The notes beneath the pieces were generated by a model. It saw only the letters and a list, made by a program, of their open reading frames with translations. It was not told where the DNA came from and searched no databases. A stretch of 64,000 bases of DNA from Paludibacteraceae bacterium (GTDB lineage Bacteria > Bacteroidota > Bacteroidia > Bacteroidales > Paludibacteraceae): the NCBI GenBank assembly GCA_024400115.1, contig JAKSNF010000008.1, positions 1-64,000 of the forward strand. The letters run 5' to 3'. Positions 1 through 8,092 of the stretch are shown here, one piece after another; positions within the stretch are counted from its first letter, which is position 1; each line of letters opens with the position of its first letter. The translations under genes were made by a program, and so were the position numbers.

Positions 1-409
1 CGTCCTGGCAAGGATTCATCACGTTCAACGTGAGAGTGATGGTGCTGTCGCAACCACCTGCGTTAGGAAGTGTCCTTGTCACTACTACAGGACTCACAGT
101 CTCTTCGTTAGTAGCGATGATGGTATCCACAAACAGGTAGGAGTCACCCAAGATAACGCTGTCAGTATATGCCACATGAACGTTCGTGCAGGGAGTGAAG
201 AACTTCAACGTCAAGTTGATCGTACTGTCACCACCTCCGACTGCCGGGATAGTGCGTTGATAGTTACCTTCTTCGGTCAGTAGTTGATCAATAAACAGGT
301 ACTTATCACCGCTTTGGATACTATCCTTGTAGCTAACCGTCTTTCCTGCGAATGTTGCAGAGCAGCACAGAGTAGCAAGGGTTAATATTACTAATTGTTT
401 TAATTTCAT
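1..409 (-). CDS. Secreted surface protein with repeated CDST-type modules, partial
   Basis: The reading frame is open from an ATG at 409 down to the window edge, so the C-terminus is missing. The N-terminus is a signal peptide (MKLKQLVILTLATLCCSATFA). Two copies of a roughly 55-residue module follow, each with a 'D/S-x-x-x-GD-x-YLF-x-D' start and ending in 'GGGDSTINLTL' or 'GGCDSTITLTL'. Repeats of this kind are common in large Bacteroidota surface proteins that leave the cell by type IX secretion and carry a C-terminal sorting domain. Whether this protein has one lies outside the window. Its function is unknown; adhesion or a structural role is a guess. Confidence 0.75.
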   Translation of the reverse strand, partial: MKLKQLVILTLATLCCSATFAGKTVSYKDSIQSGDKYLFIDQLLTEEGNYQRTIPAVGGGDSTINLTLKFFTPCTNVHVAYTDSVILGDSYLFVDTIIATNEETVSPVVVTRTLPNAGGCDSTITLTLNVMNPCQD

Positions 410-734
410 TATAACCTTTTTTATCGGTTTATAACTTTGATTCTTTTGCGTACGCAATTATTTTTCGGTCTCACTTGATGTCAAAATTTTTGATTTCAAG
501 TTTGTAAAACTTTGATTTATACTTTGTTGTTGATTTTTTGCCTCTCACAGATTTCACTGATTACTCAGATTCTTGTTTATTATCACCTCCTATTTATTTA
601 TTCTCGGATTGTGAGTAAACTCCCATCCTCTAAATAAATCAATAGTAGGAGAAGGTTTGCTTCGCTACACCTTCTGCGTCTGCTGTATGCAGCCACTAAT
701 AATAAAATTATTGTCGGTTTTATTCCACAGAAAT

Positions 735-762
735 AAGCAATAAGCACAAAGCAATAATCACC
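735..762. repeat. 7-bp tandem repeat, AAGCAAT type
   Basis: Four heptamers in register: AAGCAAT, AAGCACA, AAGCAAT, AATCACC. They fill the loop of a perfect 9-bp inverted repeat. The same unit family recurs at 53115-53149, directly before uppP. Confidence 0.7.
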
Positions 763-816
763 ATCTGTGGAATTTCCATCCCATAATTTATTATGACGAT
801 GTACGATAGTACAGCG

Positions 817-856
817 TGGAAGACGATGTCGGCTCTGCCGAAGGAGTCTTCCTTTT
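817..856 (+). terminator. Possible intrinsic terminator or structured hairpin
   Basis: GGAAGAC (about 818-824) pairs with GTCTTCC (about 846-852). A nested TCGGC-TCT-GCCGA stem lies between them and a T-run follows on the plus strand. No rightward gene lies upstream, so it may belong to the degenerate element in this gap rather than end a transcript. Confidence 0.35.
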
Positions 857-1078
857 TCTTTTGTGTTTTGTTATTGGATGAGAGAGTTTACTCGGTCAGA
901 CAATAGAAAACCAAAAGGAATAATAAATTATCAATAGCCCATCGGGCGAGTATTATCCGTGAAATCTGAGGAATCTGTGAGAGATTCACAAAATCGAACG
1001 GGAAAATCAAATCAAAGAACGCTTATGATATATTATATCACAGGGTAGCACCTTATATATTACGTACGCGGGCGCGTG

Positions 1079-1792
1079 TTAGTCGTTAGCGGGCTGAACG
1101 TCGGGGTTTGCGTTAACGATGAACTCGCGAGTGCCTTCTGCGGTCTCATAACTTACCAAGAAGTAGTTGCCACTGAGCACGATGGGAGCAGACGGATCAT
1201 GGTTTTCGGGAGTACCGAGGTTCTTTCCCTCTGCACCATAGGTGAACGGAGTAACGGTAACCTCACCGGTAGCCTCCGTGATTACCAACGTGTTGTTGAT
1301 GAAGGAATAAGGCTTAGCAGGCAGCACCTTCGTGATGCTGAAACGGTCAGCAATCGTTTGGTTAGCCTCAGCAGTGAAAACGTACGAACCACCTTCGGTG
1401 ATTTCCGTATATTTGTTAGCTACAGCGTCAAAGAGGTAGAGTTTACCTTCGCCTTTGAGGTTCGAGAATGTCAGCGTGTACTCCGTATCGGTATAGGTCT
1501 TAACGCCTAAAGCTTGACCATCGATATCATTAGAAGCAAAGATTTCATACTTCTTGCTATCAGCAATAGCATAGAGAGCTACAGATACAGTACCAAAACT
1601 TCCTTCGTACATTTCTGCATTAAATTTGGAAGGATTAGCATTCGCAACTTCTGCAACGGTGAACAAATGAGTTTCTTGGGAAACATTACCCTTAATTTGG
1701 ATATCAGCACCTACATTATAAATAGGTTGCTCAATTGCAAAAATATTTGCAGATGCTGCTAATACAAGCAGCGATAAAAGAATTTTTTTCAT
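1079..1792 (-). CDS. Secreted protein of unknown function
   Basis: This 237-residue protein has a typical signal peptide (MKKILLSLLVLAASANIFA). Residues about 70-155 ('KKYEIFASNDIDGQALG', then a 'YTLTFSNL-KGEGKLYLFD' segment and 'YVFTAEA') resemble the last 120 residues of the 901-residue protein encoded just upstream, so both genes share a beta-rich C-terminal module. No catalytic motif was recognised and the protein ends without an obvious sorting signal. A cell-surface or secreted role is inferred from the signal peptide and neighbours. Confidence 0.7.
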   Translation of the reverse strand: MKKILLSLLVLAASANIFAIEQPIYNVGADIQIKGNVSQETHLFTVAEVANANPSKFNAEMYEGSFGTVSVALYAIADSKKYEIFASNDIDGQALGVKTYTDTEYTLTFSNLKGEGKLYLFDAVANKYTEITEGGSYVFTAEANQTIADRFSITKVLPAKPYSFINNTLVITEATGEVTVTPFTYGAEGKNLGTPENHDPSAPIVLSGNYFLVSYETAEGTREFIVNANPDVQPAND

Positions 1793-1857
1793 TGTTATTT
1801 ATTTTTAGATATATGTCTTTTATTCAACTAATTATAAATTGCGATTCCGTGGAGCAG

Positions 1858-1959
1858 TCAAAATGGATCAGCTGGTTCCGTAGGTTGCGAGGTAACCATA
1901 ATTGAAAAAGCACTGACCTCACAATATTGAACGGAAGGTTCATTATATTCTTTTTTCAT
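1858..1959 (-). CDS. Small peptide (33 residues) between two surface-protein genes
   Basis: An ATG at 1959 opens a 33-codon frame ending in TGA at 1860-1858. The peptide starts MKKEYNEPSVQYCEVSAFSI and ends with PTEPADPF. It has no hydrophobic signal segment. Many Bacteroidales genomes carry short peptides with an 'MKK-x-Y-x-x-P' start beside surface-protein genes, usually unannotated. I infer that this is one, from general familiarity with the pattern rather than a search. It fills most of the gap between the 901-residue and 237-residue genes, in the same orientation. Confidence 0.5.
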   Translation of the reverse strand: MKKEYNEPSVQYCEVSAFSIMVTSQPTEPADPF

Positions 1960-1986
1960 AATCCGTTTGTTTAATGGTTAGACTAT

Positions 1987-4692
1987 TTATTTTACTTCAG
2001 TACCCAATACATTGAAGAAACGCTCACCATTACTGATAACGATTTGGCCGTTAACTAAAGCTTTATTAGCCTTAACAGCTGCGTTGGTCTTTTGCATCTC
2101 GGTCGGAGCTTGAGCACCGGCAACGATTGTAAATCGATAAGCGTCCTCACCAGCCTCAGCCAAGAACTCATAGGTATTACCCTCAACCATCTCAATACGA
2201 GCATTGGTCTTGTTGTCAACAAGAACGAAGTTAGCATTTACATCCTCAAAGCTGATGGTGTATTTACCAGCGTTAGTAGTCATAAGACCTACGAACGTGT
2301 TGTTTAAGTTATCGGTAGCAAAGATATCGTACTTCTTATCAGCATTCACAAAGAAGCAAATGTCCTCATTATCATACTTCTCAGCATCGTAGCCATTATC
2401 GAAATCAGCAGAGAACATGTTATCCTCAGCCACAGTAACGATATCATCTAAATCATTACCATTAACGCGAATAGTAGCCATAGCATATTGGTTAGCGCGA
2501 GGTGCTTGACTTGGAGTAATAGCAGGAGCCCAAACAAGATCATTATAGTTTAATGTCAAATCTTTCTTACTTGCGTTATTTTTCAGCATAAACACACTCA
2601 TCGGTTTAACTTCTTTCAAATAACGTAAGCCGGTGTGAGCCTGCCAAGACAAGTGACCAGACTTATTTTGTTGAGGAGTATAAACGGCCGCGTCAACACC
2701 CGTATTATCTAATACTTCCAATATAGCGTCACCATTCATTGTTCCTGTAAAGCCATTGGACATAGGAGCCCAACCATTGTCAACAGAAACCTCAGGATTA
2801 GAGTTTCCATACAGATTACCCGAGAAAGTATAAGTAATTTTATATTCTTCTCCCTTAGGATTATTACTCAGAACACTATAGAAACCAAAAGCTGTATTGA
2901 ATACGGAATAATCAAGTTCGCTATCATCATTACCATTCATCATACCAACGTTAACCCACGTCGCACCATTCCAGACGTTAAAATCAGATTTATATGTAGT
3001 GTTAGCCGTTATCTTTTCAACAAAACCATTTGTAGTAGGAGCACCAAAGTATTGATATTCCTTCTCAGAAGCGCTAGTACGCCAAGAATTAGAGGTGAAG
3101 TTAATTTGAGCCTTCGGGGTCTTGTTGGAAGTTACGTCAGGATCTAACAAGAAATATGCAGGAGCACCTTCCTCAGATTTCAGAATAATGTTCGAAGCTT
3201 GGTTAGCAACGATACCCTTCGTACCTTTAACAATGAGTTTTGCGTTCTTCTCAACGATAATTTGAGCATCCTTACTCATAACGATTTCACCAACGGTAAG
3301 AGTTTTTCCGGTAGGAATCGTAACTTTTGCAGTAGTATTTGCAACCAAGTACTCCGCTTCAACATTTTTACTTAAAGTCTCTTCCGTTCCAGTCAGTTTA
3401 ACATAATCAGTTGTTTTCGTAACTGCATTAATAGAAGTAACCCAAGCATCTTCATTCTCTTTCTTACCGATAACATAAGATGTCGTACCGTCTCCATTGT
3501 CAACAGGAGTAACGATATTATCTGGACCAAGATATTGAGTAATATCAGAGTTGAAAGTACCGCCCTCGATATTTGTGTTTCCCTTACCTACTTCTGTAGT
3601 AACTAAAGCTCCTTTATCAGAAGCACCAATTATTTTACCTTGTATAATGGTGATATTTTGCGTAGTCACTTCACCTTGTGTAACAACCTCCTGAATACCA
3701 TAACCACTATCAGAAGTAATCTTTGTGTCACCGTCAACTGTTACGCCAATACCACCAGCATAACCAGAGTTAGAATCTAAAATAACAGCAGTACCTGCAG
3801 CAATATAGCCATTACCATATGCTAACGGTGCCCAGAATTCTGGAGCAGTAGCTTTGATAGTTGCATCCTTAATTTCAAATTTTCCGCCTTTAGCATACAT
3901 TCCAATACCACCACCAATAAAGCCTGTGATATTCCATTTAGCATAACCAGCGGCATAGATACCAGAACCCGTCGAATAATATTCTTCAAAACCAGCATCT
4001 CTAACAGCCTTCTCTTCTCCAGACGTGCCTGCTACAATTTTGTACAAAGAGCTAGGTCCCTGAACTTTTCCATTGATATAGAATTCGGGCACATTTCCCT
4101 CATTATTATTAATTGTACCATTAATGTAAATTGCACTTGTACCTTCTCCTGCAACTAAGACTTCACCATCAATAGTAACAACCACGCCATATTGTTTATG
4201 AGTATCTTTCGGAGTTTTGGCCTCAACTTTTCCAAGTGCGTCTCTTTGATTATTTTTGGTAGGAACTTGAATACCAAAACCATCCTTATTCTCAATAGTA
4301 ACATCCTTACCAATGTTTAAAACAGAATAGTTTGTATCTTCCGCACCATCAGAACCCATAATACGAACCATTGAGCTTTGTTCTGGTTTGTCTGCTGTAA
4401 CAAGACCTTTCCCCTCTAAATAAAGAGCACCATGATTGATGTAGAATGGTGTATAATTACCAGCGAGAATGTTTTTCTCATTCATATCAAGATGAATCGT
4501 TTGTCCCTTGTAAATATACAACGGCTCATTTAAGGTAATGTCAGCTGTTAACTTAATGTTAACAGTAGCACTTGCTTCTGCATTTTCGATAGCACTTTGT
4601 AAGTCACCAAAAGTTGCTACGTCAACTGCATTTACATTTACGCCCACCAGCAGAGCTGCTGCCAATAAAGCGTAATTGAAAAGTTTTTTCAT
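1987..4692 (-). CDS. Large secreted protein with beta-helix-like repeats
   Basis: The 901-residue product has a signal peptide (MKKLFNYALLAAALLVGVNVNA) followed by 'FGDLQSAIENA'. That start is typical of right-handed parallel beta-helix (pectate-lyase-like) surface proteins. Residues about 25-410 consist of short repeating strands with many 'G-x-I/V-x-I' steps and a 'GGTFNSDI' turn. Residues about 430-520 form a second strand-rich segment ('LTVGEIVMSKDAQIIVEKNA'). The last 120 residues match the module in the neighbouring 237-residue protein and end 'NGERFFNVLGTEVK'. This end resembles the short C-terminal tails of exported Bacteroidales proteins. Substrate or ligand is unknown. Confidence 0.75.
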   Translation of the reverse strand: MKKLFNYALLAAALLVGVNVNAVDVATFGDLQSAIENAEASATVNIKLTADITLNEPLYIYKGQTIHLDMNEKNILAGNYTPFYINHGALYLEGKGLVTADKPEQSSMVRIMGSDGAEDTNYSVLNIGKDVTIENKDGFGIQVPTKNNQRDALGKVEAKTPKDTHKQYGVVVTIDGEVLVAGEGTSAIYINGTINNNEGNVPEFYINGKVQGPSSLYKIVAGTSGEEKAVRDAGFEEYYSTGSGIYAAGYAKWNITGFIGGGIGMYAKGGKFEIKDATIKATAPEFWAPLAYGNGYIAAGTAVILDSNSGYAGGIGVTVDGDTKITSDSGYGIQEVVTQGEVTTQNITIIQGKIIGASDKGALVTTEVGKGNTNIEGGTFNSDITQYLGPDNIVTPVDNGDGTTSYVIGKKENEDAWVTSINAVTKTTDYVKLTGTEETLSKNVEAEYLVANTTAKVTIPTGKTLTVGEIVMSKDAQIIVEKNAKLIVKGTKGIVANQASNIILKSEEGAPAYFLLDPDVTSNKTPKAQINFTSNSWRTSASEKEYQYFGAPTTNGFVEKITANTTYKSDFNVWNGATWVNVGMMNGNDDSELDYSVFNTAFGFYSVLSNNPKGEEYKITYTFSGNLYGNSNPEVSVDNGWAPMSNGFTGTMNGDAILEVLDNTGVDAAVYTPQQNKSGHLSWQAHTGLRYLKEVKPMSVFMLKNNASKKDLTLNYNDLVWAPAITPSQAPRANQYAMATIRVNGNDLDDIVTVAEDNMFSADFDNGYDAEKYDNEDICFFVNADKKYDIFATDNLNNTFVGLMTTNAGKYTISFEDVNANFVLVDNKTNARIEMVEGNTYEFLAEAGEDAYRFTIVAGAQAPTEMQKTNAAVKANKALVNGQIVISNGERFFNVLGTEVK

Positions 4693-4743
4693 AATAATTT
4701 TTTGTTTAAAAAGTTAATAAATTGAAATTAATTAATGATTTTA

Positions 4744-5079
4744 CTATAGCCGTGGCAAGCGAATATGCCAATTATTATCCACTCGAGACACAACAAAGTC
4801 ATCACCCACACGGTCATAAAAAGCATACCAATTAGTATGATTGCGCCTATAAGAAAATACAAACTCGCCATATTGACTCAATCCCTGAAACGTATTCCGT
4901 TGATGATAAGGAAGACTCGGTATAATCGCGAAACTGCGAGCGATATCCTTGAATATAGCCTCTGCGTGTTCCTGCGTTAACGAAGGATCAGCAGAACCTC
5001 CTATTCGAAAGGAATACAACCCAGCGAGAATACTGGCTAAATCGTATTTAGATTGTTCAGTAAATCTTAGCATACACAT
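4744..5079 (-). CDS. RelE/ParE-like toxin candidate
   Basis: A 111-residue basic protein. Its order of elements fits the RelE/ParE ribonuclease or gyrase-toxin fold: an N-terminal 'LRFTEQSKYDLASI' helix, a middle 'F-x-D-I-A-R' helix, and C-terminal strands 'TNWYAFYDRVGDDF' ending with 'VDNNWHIRL'. The start at 5079 overlaps the upstream small gene by 13 bp; MLRF at 5073 is an alternative. The overlap with a short acidic partner is typical of type II toxin-antitoxin pairs. The match is by pattern only and active-site residues could not be assigned. Confidence 0.55.
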   Translation of the reverse strand: MCMLRFTEQSKYDLASILAGLYSFRIGGSADPSLTQEHAEAIFKDIARSFAIIPSLPYHQRNTFQGLSQYGEFVFSYRRNHTNWYAFYDRVGDDFVVSRVDNNWHIRLPRL

Positions 5080-5195
5080 TCAGTACTAATCAGTTGTTTC
5101 ATGAGTTCACAACCTTGGGTAATAAACTCGTCAAGAGTCAATAACTTTTGTCCTTCTAAAGTGTTAATTTCACTTGCGACTAAAGGGTTTGTCAT
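5067..5195 (-). CDS. Small antitoxin-like partner (42 residues)
   Basis: ATG at 5195, stop TAA at 5069-5067. The product begins MTNPLVASEINTLEGQKLLT and ends in STECVC. The frame overlaps the following toxin-like gene by 13 bp, suggesting coupled translation. The length and the helix-rich composition ('LDEFITQGCELMKQL') fit a short antitoxin that wraps its toxin. No DNA-binding domain is visible, so autoregulation is uncertain. Confidence 0.5.
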   Translation of the reverse strand: MTNPLVASEINTLEGQKLLTLDEFITQGCELMKQLISTECVC

Positions 5196-5276
5196 AATTA
5201 ATTTCGTTAATTGATTTTTTGTTTTTGAATTTTCGGTTAATTTGTTCTTTTTTGTTCCTCTCGCCCATGCTACATA

Positions 5277-5286
5277 GGGGGGGGGG
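5277..5286. repeat. Homopolymer tract of ten G
   Basis: Ten consecutive G (C on the coding strand of the toxin pair), about 80 bp upstream of the small antitoxin-like gene. It is the longest G run noticed in the window. Confidence 0.8.
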
Positions 5287-5366
5287 TAAATTAAATCACT
5301 GTCTGTTTCGTAAAATAAAATGTTTAAGGGTTAAACAATTAGGTTAATTTTAGACTATATGTCGTC

Positions 5367-5921
5367 TTATTTAGTTTTCTTTTCTTTTGTTACTTTGTGT
5401 TTAATCTTAACAACTGCAAAATTCAATTCAATTTCCGTTTCTGTACTAGTTGTACACAACTGCGATCCCAACATTTCTCCTATCAGTTCTCCACTCTTTT
5501 GCATTAAAGACTTCTTCTGCACCGCATCCTCTGTCTCTGTTACTGCCTCCATCGTTCGCGCTATCTCACGCACTTGAGCAAAAGTATTTACAATAGCGAT
5601 TGTTGCTTGTGTTGCCACAGGACTTTTTAAAATAGTTGCCAACATATAGAGCCCACGCTCCGTAAACGCAGTCGCATGAGTAGCGTTTTTCGCTAACGAA
5701 CTGGTCGAAAATTTCGACCGAACCTCTGCAATCTCCTGATTAGTAAGACTATATGTCCATCCGGCAGGAAACTTGTCGGGATTGTTTTTTACAGCTTCAT
5801 TCACGCGCTTCGTTTCCACGCCATACAACTTTGCCACATCGCAGTCCAAGATAACCTGCTGACCACGAAGGGTTAATATCTGATCTTTAACTTGTTCGTA
5901 TTTAACTATCTCGTTCATCAT
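5367..5921 (-). CDS. ORF6N-domain DNA-binding protein
   Basis: The first about 100 residues carry the ORF6N signature ('ILTLRGQQVILDCDVAKLYG', then VETKRVNEAVKNNPDKFP), a DNA-binding module shared by phage antirepressor-like and chromosomal Bacteroidota proteins. An alpha-helical segment follows ('FTERGLYMLATILKSPVATQ') and a lysine-rich tail. The frame extends up to an ATG at 5996, but the upstream promoter would start transcripts near 6004. ORF6N proteins normally begin close to the motif, so I prefer the MMNEIVKYEQ start at 5921. The role is probably regulatory and may be phage-derived. Confidence 0.8.
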   Translation of the reverse strand: MMNEIVKYEQVKDQILTLRGQQVILDCDVAKLYGVETKRVNEAVKNNPDKFPAGWTYSLTNQEIAEVRSKFSTSSLAKNATHATAFTERGLYMLATILKSPVATQATIAIVNTFAQVREIARTMEAVTETEDAVQKKSLMQKSGELIGEMLGSQLCTTSTETEIELNFAVVKIKHKVTKEKKTK

Positions 5922-6009
5922 ACCATTTTTAGGGTTAAACACTGCTATTTCTTTATATATTTCCCTCGCATTTACGCGTGGTGCGTACGCGTACATGTAT
6001 AATCGGCTG

Positions 6010-6041
6010 CAAATTTACAACAAAAATTTGGAATATGCAAA
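6010..6041 (-). promoter_or_regulatory. Bacteroidota-type promoter for the ORF6N gene
   Basis: On the minus strand TTTG (6041-6038), then 20 nt, then TAAATTTG (6017-6010). Transcription is expected to begin near 6004. Confidence 0.7.
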
Positions 6042-6405
6042 TATTTCGGGCACAAAATTTGATTTTTATCAAAAAATAGTACTTTTTGGATATATTTCGG
6101 GAGAATACTCACGAAAATATAGAGAAAATGTAGTATTACAAGGCGATAGCCATTGTGCACGAGATATTTGCACATTTTAATAAATATGCGACCGTAAATT
6201 GGGGGGAATTGCAGAGCAAGGCAGCATGCCCAAGATACGAAAAAAAAATGAACTGTGCAAATTTTTGTGCACTTTTTCGTAAAAAAGAGCATAATTTGCA
6301 CGTATTGCACGAACTTTTTTATCTCCCGCTCGCTCCTTCGTCGGAATTCGCTTGGTACGATGCCGAAACCCCGTTCCGGCAGGTAGTACCCGCGATTCCT
6401 CCTCT

Positions 6406-6430
6406 CCCCACAAAGTAGTACTTTGTGGGG
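6406..6430. other. Perfect 12-bp hairpin
   Basis: CCCCACAAAGTA, one G, then TACTTTGTGGGG: a nearly gap-free palindrome able to form a cruciform or RNA hairpin. No T-run follows, so a terminator role is unlikely. Confidence 0.7.
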
Positions 6431-6536
6431 TCCCCGAAAGGTCGGTCAGGCTAGCAAAATGATGAGCAATCCGGTTGGTTCCTCATGTAATTTGCAAGCC
6501 AGCCCTCCTCAATTACGCGGATGCGGATGTGGGCAG

Positions 6537-6576
6537 AAAGGCGGAGAGGCGGAAAGGCGGAGAGGCGGAAAGGCGG
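6537..6576. repeat. 8-bp tandem repeat, ARAGGCGG
   Basis: Five units alternate AAAGGCGG and AGAGGCGG. The tract runs into GGAAAGGCGGAGGGGATTAG (6567-6586), whose inverted copy lies at 9901-9919. Confidence 0.8.
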
Positions 6577-6586
6577 AGGGGATTAG
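6568..6586. repeat. Left copy of a 19-bp inverted repeat
   Basis: The reverse complement of this stretch is CTAATCCCCTCCGCCTTTC, identical to 9901-9919. The two copies flank the HTH/nucleotidyltransferase/phosphoesterase operon and the paralogous pair. Confidence 0.7.
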
Positions 6587-6599
6587 TGAAGGGCGATTC

Positions 6600-7421
6600 T
6601 TATAACCGAAACTCAAACATATCATAATTTGTATTACGATAGCTCATATCAAGCAAGCGGAAATCAATATTGTTATACTCCATCACGTTGTGAAAATGAT
6701 AATGTCCATAGCACCATGTTTTGAGAGGATGATTATTAACCAACACACACTCATAAATCTTGTCCATTATTGCTCGTTCTTTAATTAAATCCTCTTCCAA
6801 ATTGGAGTCTATCGCAAGCCAGTACTCAATTCCCTCCTTACAAATGGGCTCACAAAAAGAAGGCGCAACATGAGAACATACTACATCTATTTTTATACCT
6901 CCGTTTGTTATTTCTTGCAACGCTTGTTCATTATAAACAGGGGCCTCTTCTTTCCAATAAAGATGCCGAGATTTTTCTTTTCCCTCCTCCAATGAACAAG
7001 CATGAAAACGAGCATATTGAACAGCCAAAGCCATCATTTTTGTTTGACGATTTACCCTATCAATACTAATGCCTCCTCCCACACAAAGAATTGTATATCC
7101 CGCAACGGACAATATCGTATAATCCGGAACAGACTTTATATTCGAATAGTTTATTTTTTGTTCAGCAAAATAAGAAGGATCATCATGATTACCTCGCACA
7201 AAAATCAAAGTAAGATTACGCTTATGGCATTCTCTATTAAGTTTCTTAAATGTTTGTTTGTAATATTCCTCGCTCTCAAATCCTATACCTACATCACCGC
7301 AGAACACAAGAGTAGCATCCTGCAAATCATATTGACGAAACCAACCTGTTAATCCATCAAAGGCACCATGAATATCGCCTATACAGCATAATCTTTTGCT
7401 ATTTATCACAAGGTTATTCAT
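6600..7421 (-). CDS. Calcineurin-like metallophosphoesterase
   Basis: All the metal-binding motifs of the family are present in order: GDIHG (residues 15-19), GDVG (about 42-45), RGNHDD (about 75-80), CSHVAP (about 180-185) and GHYHFHN near residue 240, a GHxH variant. At 273 residues it is the size of the small serine/threonine-phosphatase-like members. It is the third gene of an operon behind a winged-helix protein and a nucleotidyltransferase, overlapping the latter by 4 bp. That context suggests its substrate may be a nucleotide, or a nucleotidylated molecule made by its partner. This is inference; the family's substrate range is very wide. Confidence 0.85.
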   Translation of the reverse strand: MNNLVINSKRLCCIGDIHGAFDGLTGWFRQYDLQDATLVFCGDVGIGFESEEYYKQTFKKLNRECHKRNLTLIFVRGNHDDPSYFAEQKINYSNIKSVPDYTILSVAGYTILCVGGGISIDRVNRQTKMMALAVQYARFHACSLEEGKEKSRHLYWKEEAPVYNEQALQEITNGGIKIDVVCSHVAPSFCEPICKEGIEYWLAIDSNLEEDLIKERAIMDKIYECVLVNNHPLKTWCYGHYHFHNVMEYNNIDFRLLDMSYRNTNYDMFEFRL

Positions 7422-8092
7422 AAAGCAAGTATAGACATAATTATATCTACCCTATCTTCTTCTCCATAAGGTAGTACACATTCTATTTCTTCCCGAATAT
7501 TGGCTCTTTTTAACAATGACGCAAATTGTTTTTTCAAAAAATCACGCAAAATAGGATCCTCATCAAGACAGCGTTCCCTAAATTCAGGACAATAATTTAA
7601 GACATAGACGATATCTTCAAAATCATGAGACACACGCAAATCACTACCCCCGCGCGAAAGAACCGCATCCAATTTCGAGGCTATATAATATGTCACAGGT
7701 AATATATAGATTGTTTTTCCCGATGGCAATTGATATGGCTCTCTATTCTTAAATCCGGGACGATACCAACGATTACTAAAGCCTAATATATCTTCATCGT
7801 CAGGCATAATATCCACAACAATATCTTTATACACCCACCTACAAATAGGAGCAGAAGGACGAATATCATTTGTGAAATGATGCTGACGAAGTTTTTCTTC
7901 AAAAACAGCATGTTCATGATAGGACATCACCTCTACAACACAATCCACATCATTCGTCGGTCTTGCATCTTGCGCAGCAGAATCGGTCGCATAAAGTCCA
8001 CAAACAGCACCTCCAACAAACACTACATGTTCATTCAAATCTTTTAAGCCTTCAGCAATATTTTGAATACATTCAACACTCGTCTTTTCCAT
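7418..8092 (-). CDS. AbiEii-like nucleotidyltransferase
   Basis: The start at 8092 (MEKTSVECIQNIAEG) is preferred over the longer frame because of its position just inside the end of the upstream gene (20-bp overlap). 'FVGGAVCGLYATD' followed by 'ARPTNDVDCVVEV' gives the GG-x and DxD nucleotide/metal sites of the DNA polymerase beta-like superfamily. 'LDAVLSRGGSDLRVSHDFED' matches the later acidic motif of AbiEii/AbiGii toxins. AbiEii toxins are nucleotidyltransferases that modify tRNA ends or other targets and are countered by a DNA-binding antitoxin. The 224-residue length is short for that group, so toxicity is unproven. Confidence 0.75.
   Translation of the reverse strand: MEKTSVECIQNIAEGLKDLNEHVVFVGGAVCGLYATDSAAQDARPTNDVDCVVEVMSYHEHAVFEEKLRQHHFTNDIRPSAPICRWVYKDIVVDIMPDDEDILGFSNRWYRPGFKNREPYQLPSGKTIYILPVTYYIASKLDAVLSRGGSDLRVSHDFEDIVYVLNYCPEFRERCLDEDPILRDFLKKQFASLLKRANIREEIECVLPYGEEDRVDIIMSILAL

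Larger units (their letters stand above)
410..1078. other. Repeat-rich gap between two surface-protein genes
   Basis: I see no convincing gene in this 669-bp gap. Both ends carry CTCTCACAGATT in inverted orientation (about 542-553 and 972-983). Inside them lies a second inverted pair, GAGTAAACTC with CATCC (about 613-627 and 878-892), so the gap looks like a degenerate palindromic element. At 722-730 and 765-773 there is a 9-bp inverted repeat (ATTCCACAG/CTGTGGAAT), and its loop is filled by a 7-bp tandem repeat. Confidence 0.5.
5922..6599. other. Gap holding a promoter, a hairpin and a GGCGG repeat
   Basis: Apart from the ORF6N promoter, a perfect hairpin and an 8-bp repeat (listed separately) I see no gene. 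TTTTATCTCCCGCTC at about 6318-6332 is a short sequence that recurs near 34595-34609 on the other strand. Short frames here are R/P-rich and look non-coding. Confidence 0.5.

Noticed and set aside
1076..1510. A 144-codon plus-strand frame
   Set aside because: It is antisense to the 237-residue secreted-protein gene, which has a signal peptide and a paralogous module.
6177..6413. A 78-codon leftward frame with an arginine-rich sequence
   Set aside because: It lies over repeats and a hairpin, has no family resemblance, and its composition looks non-coding.
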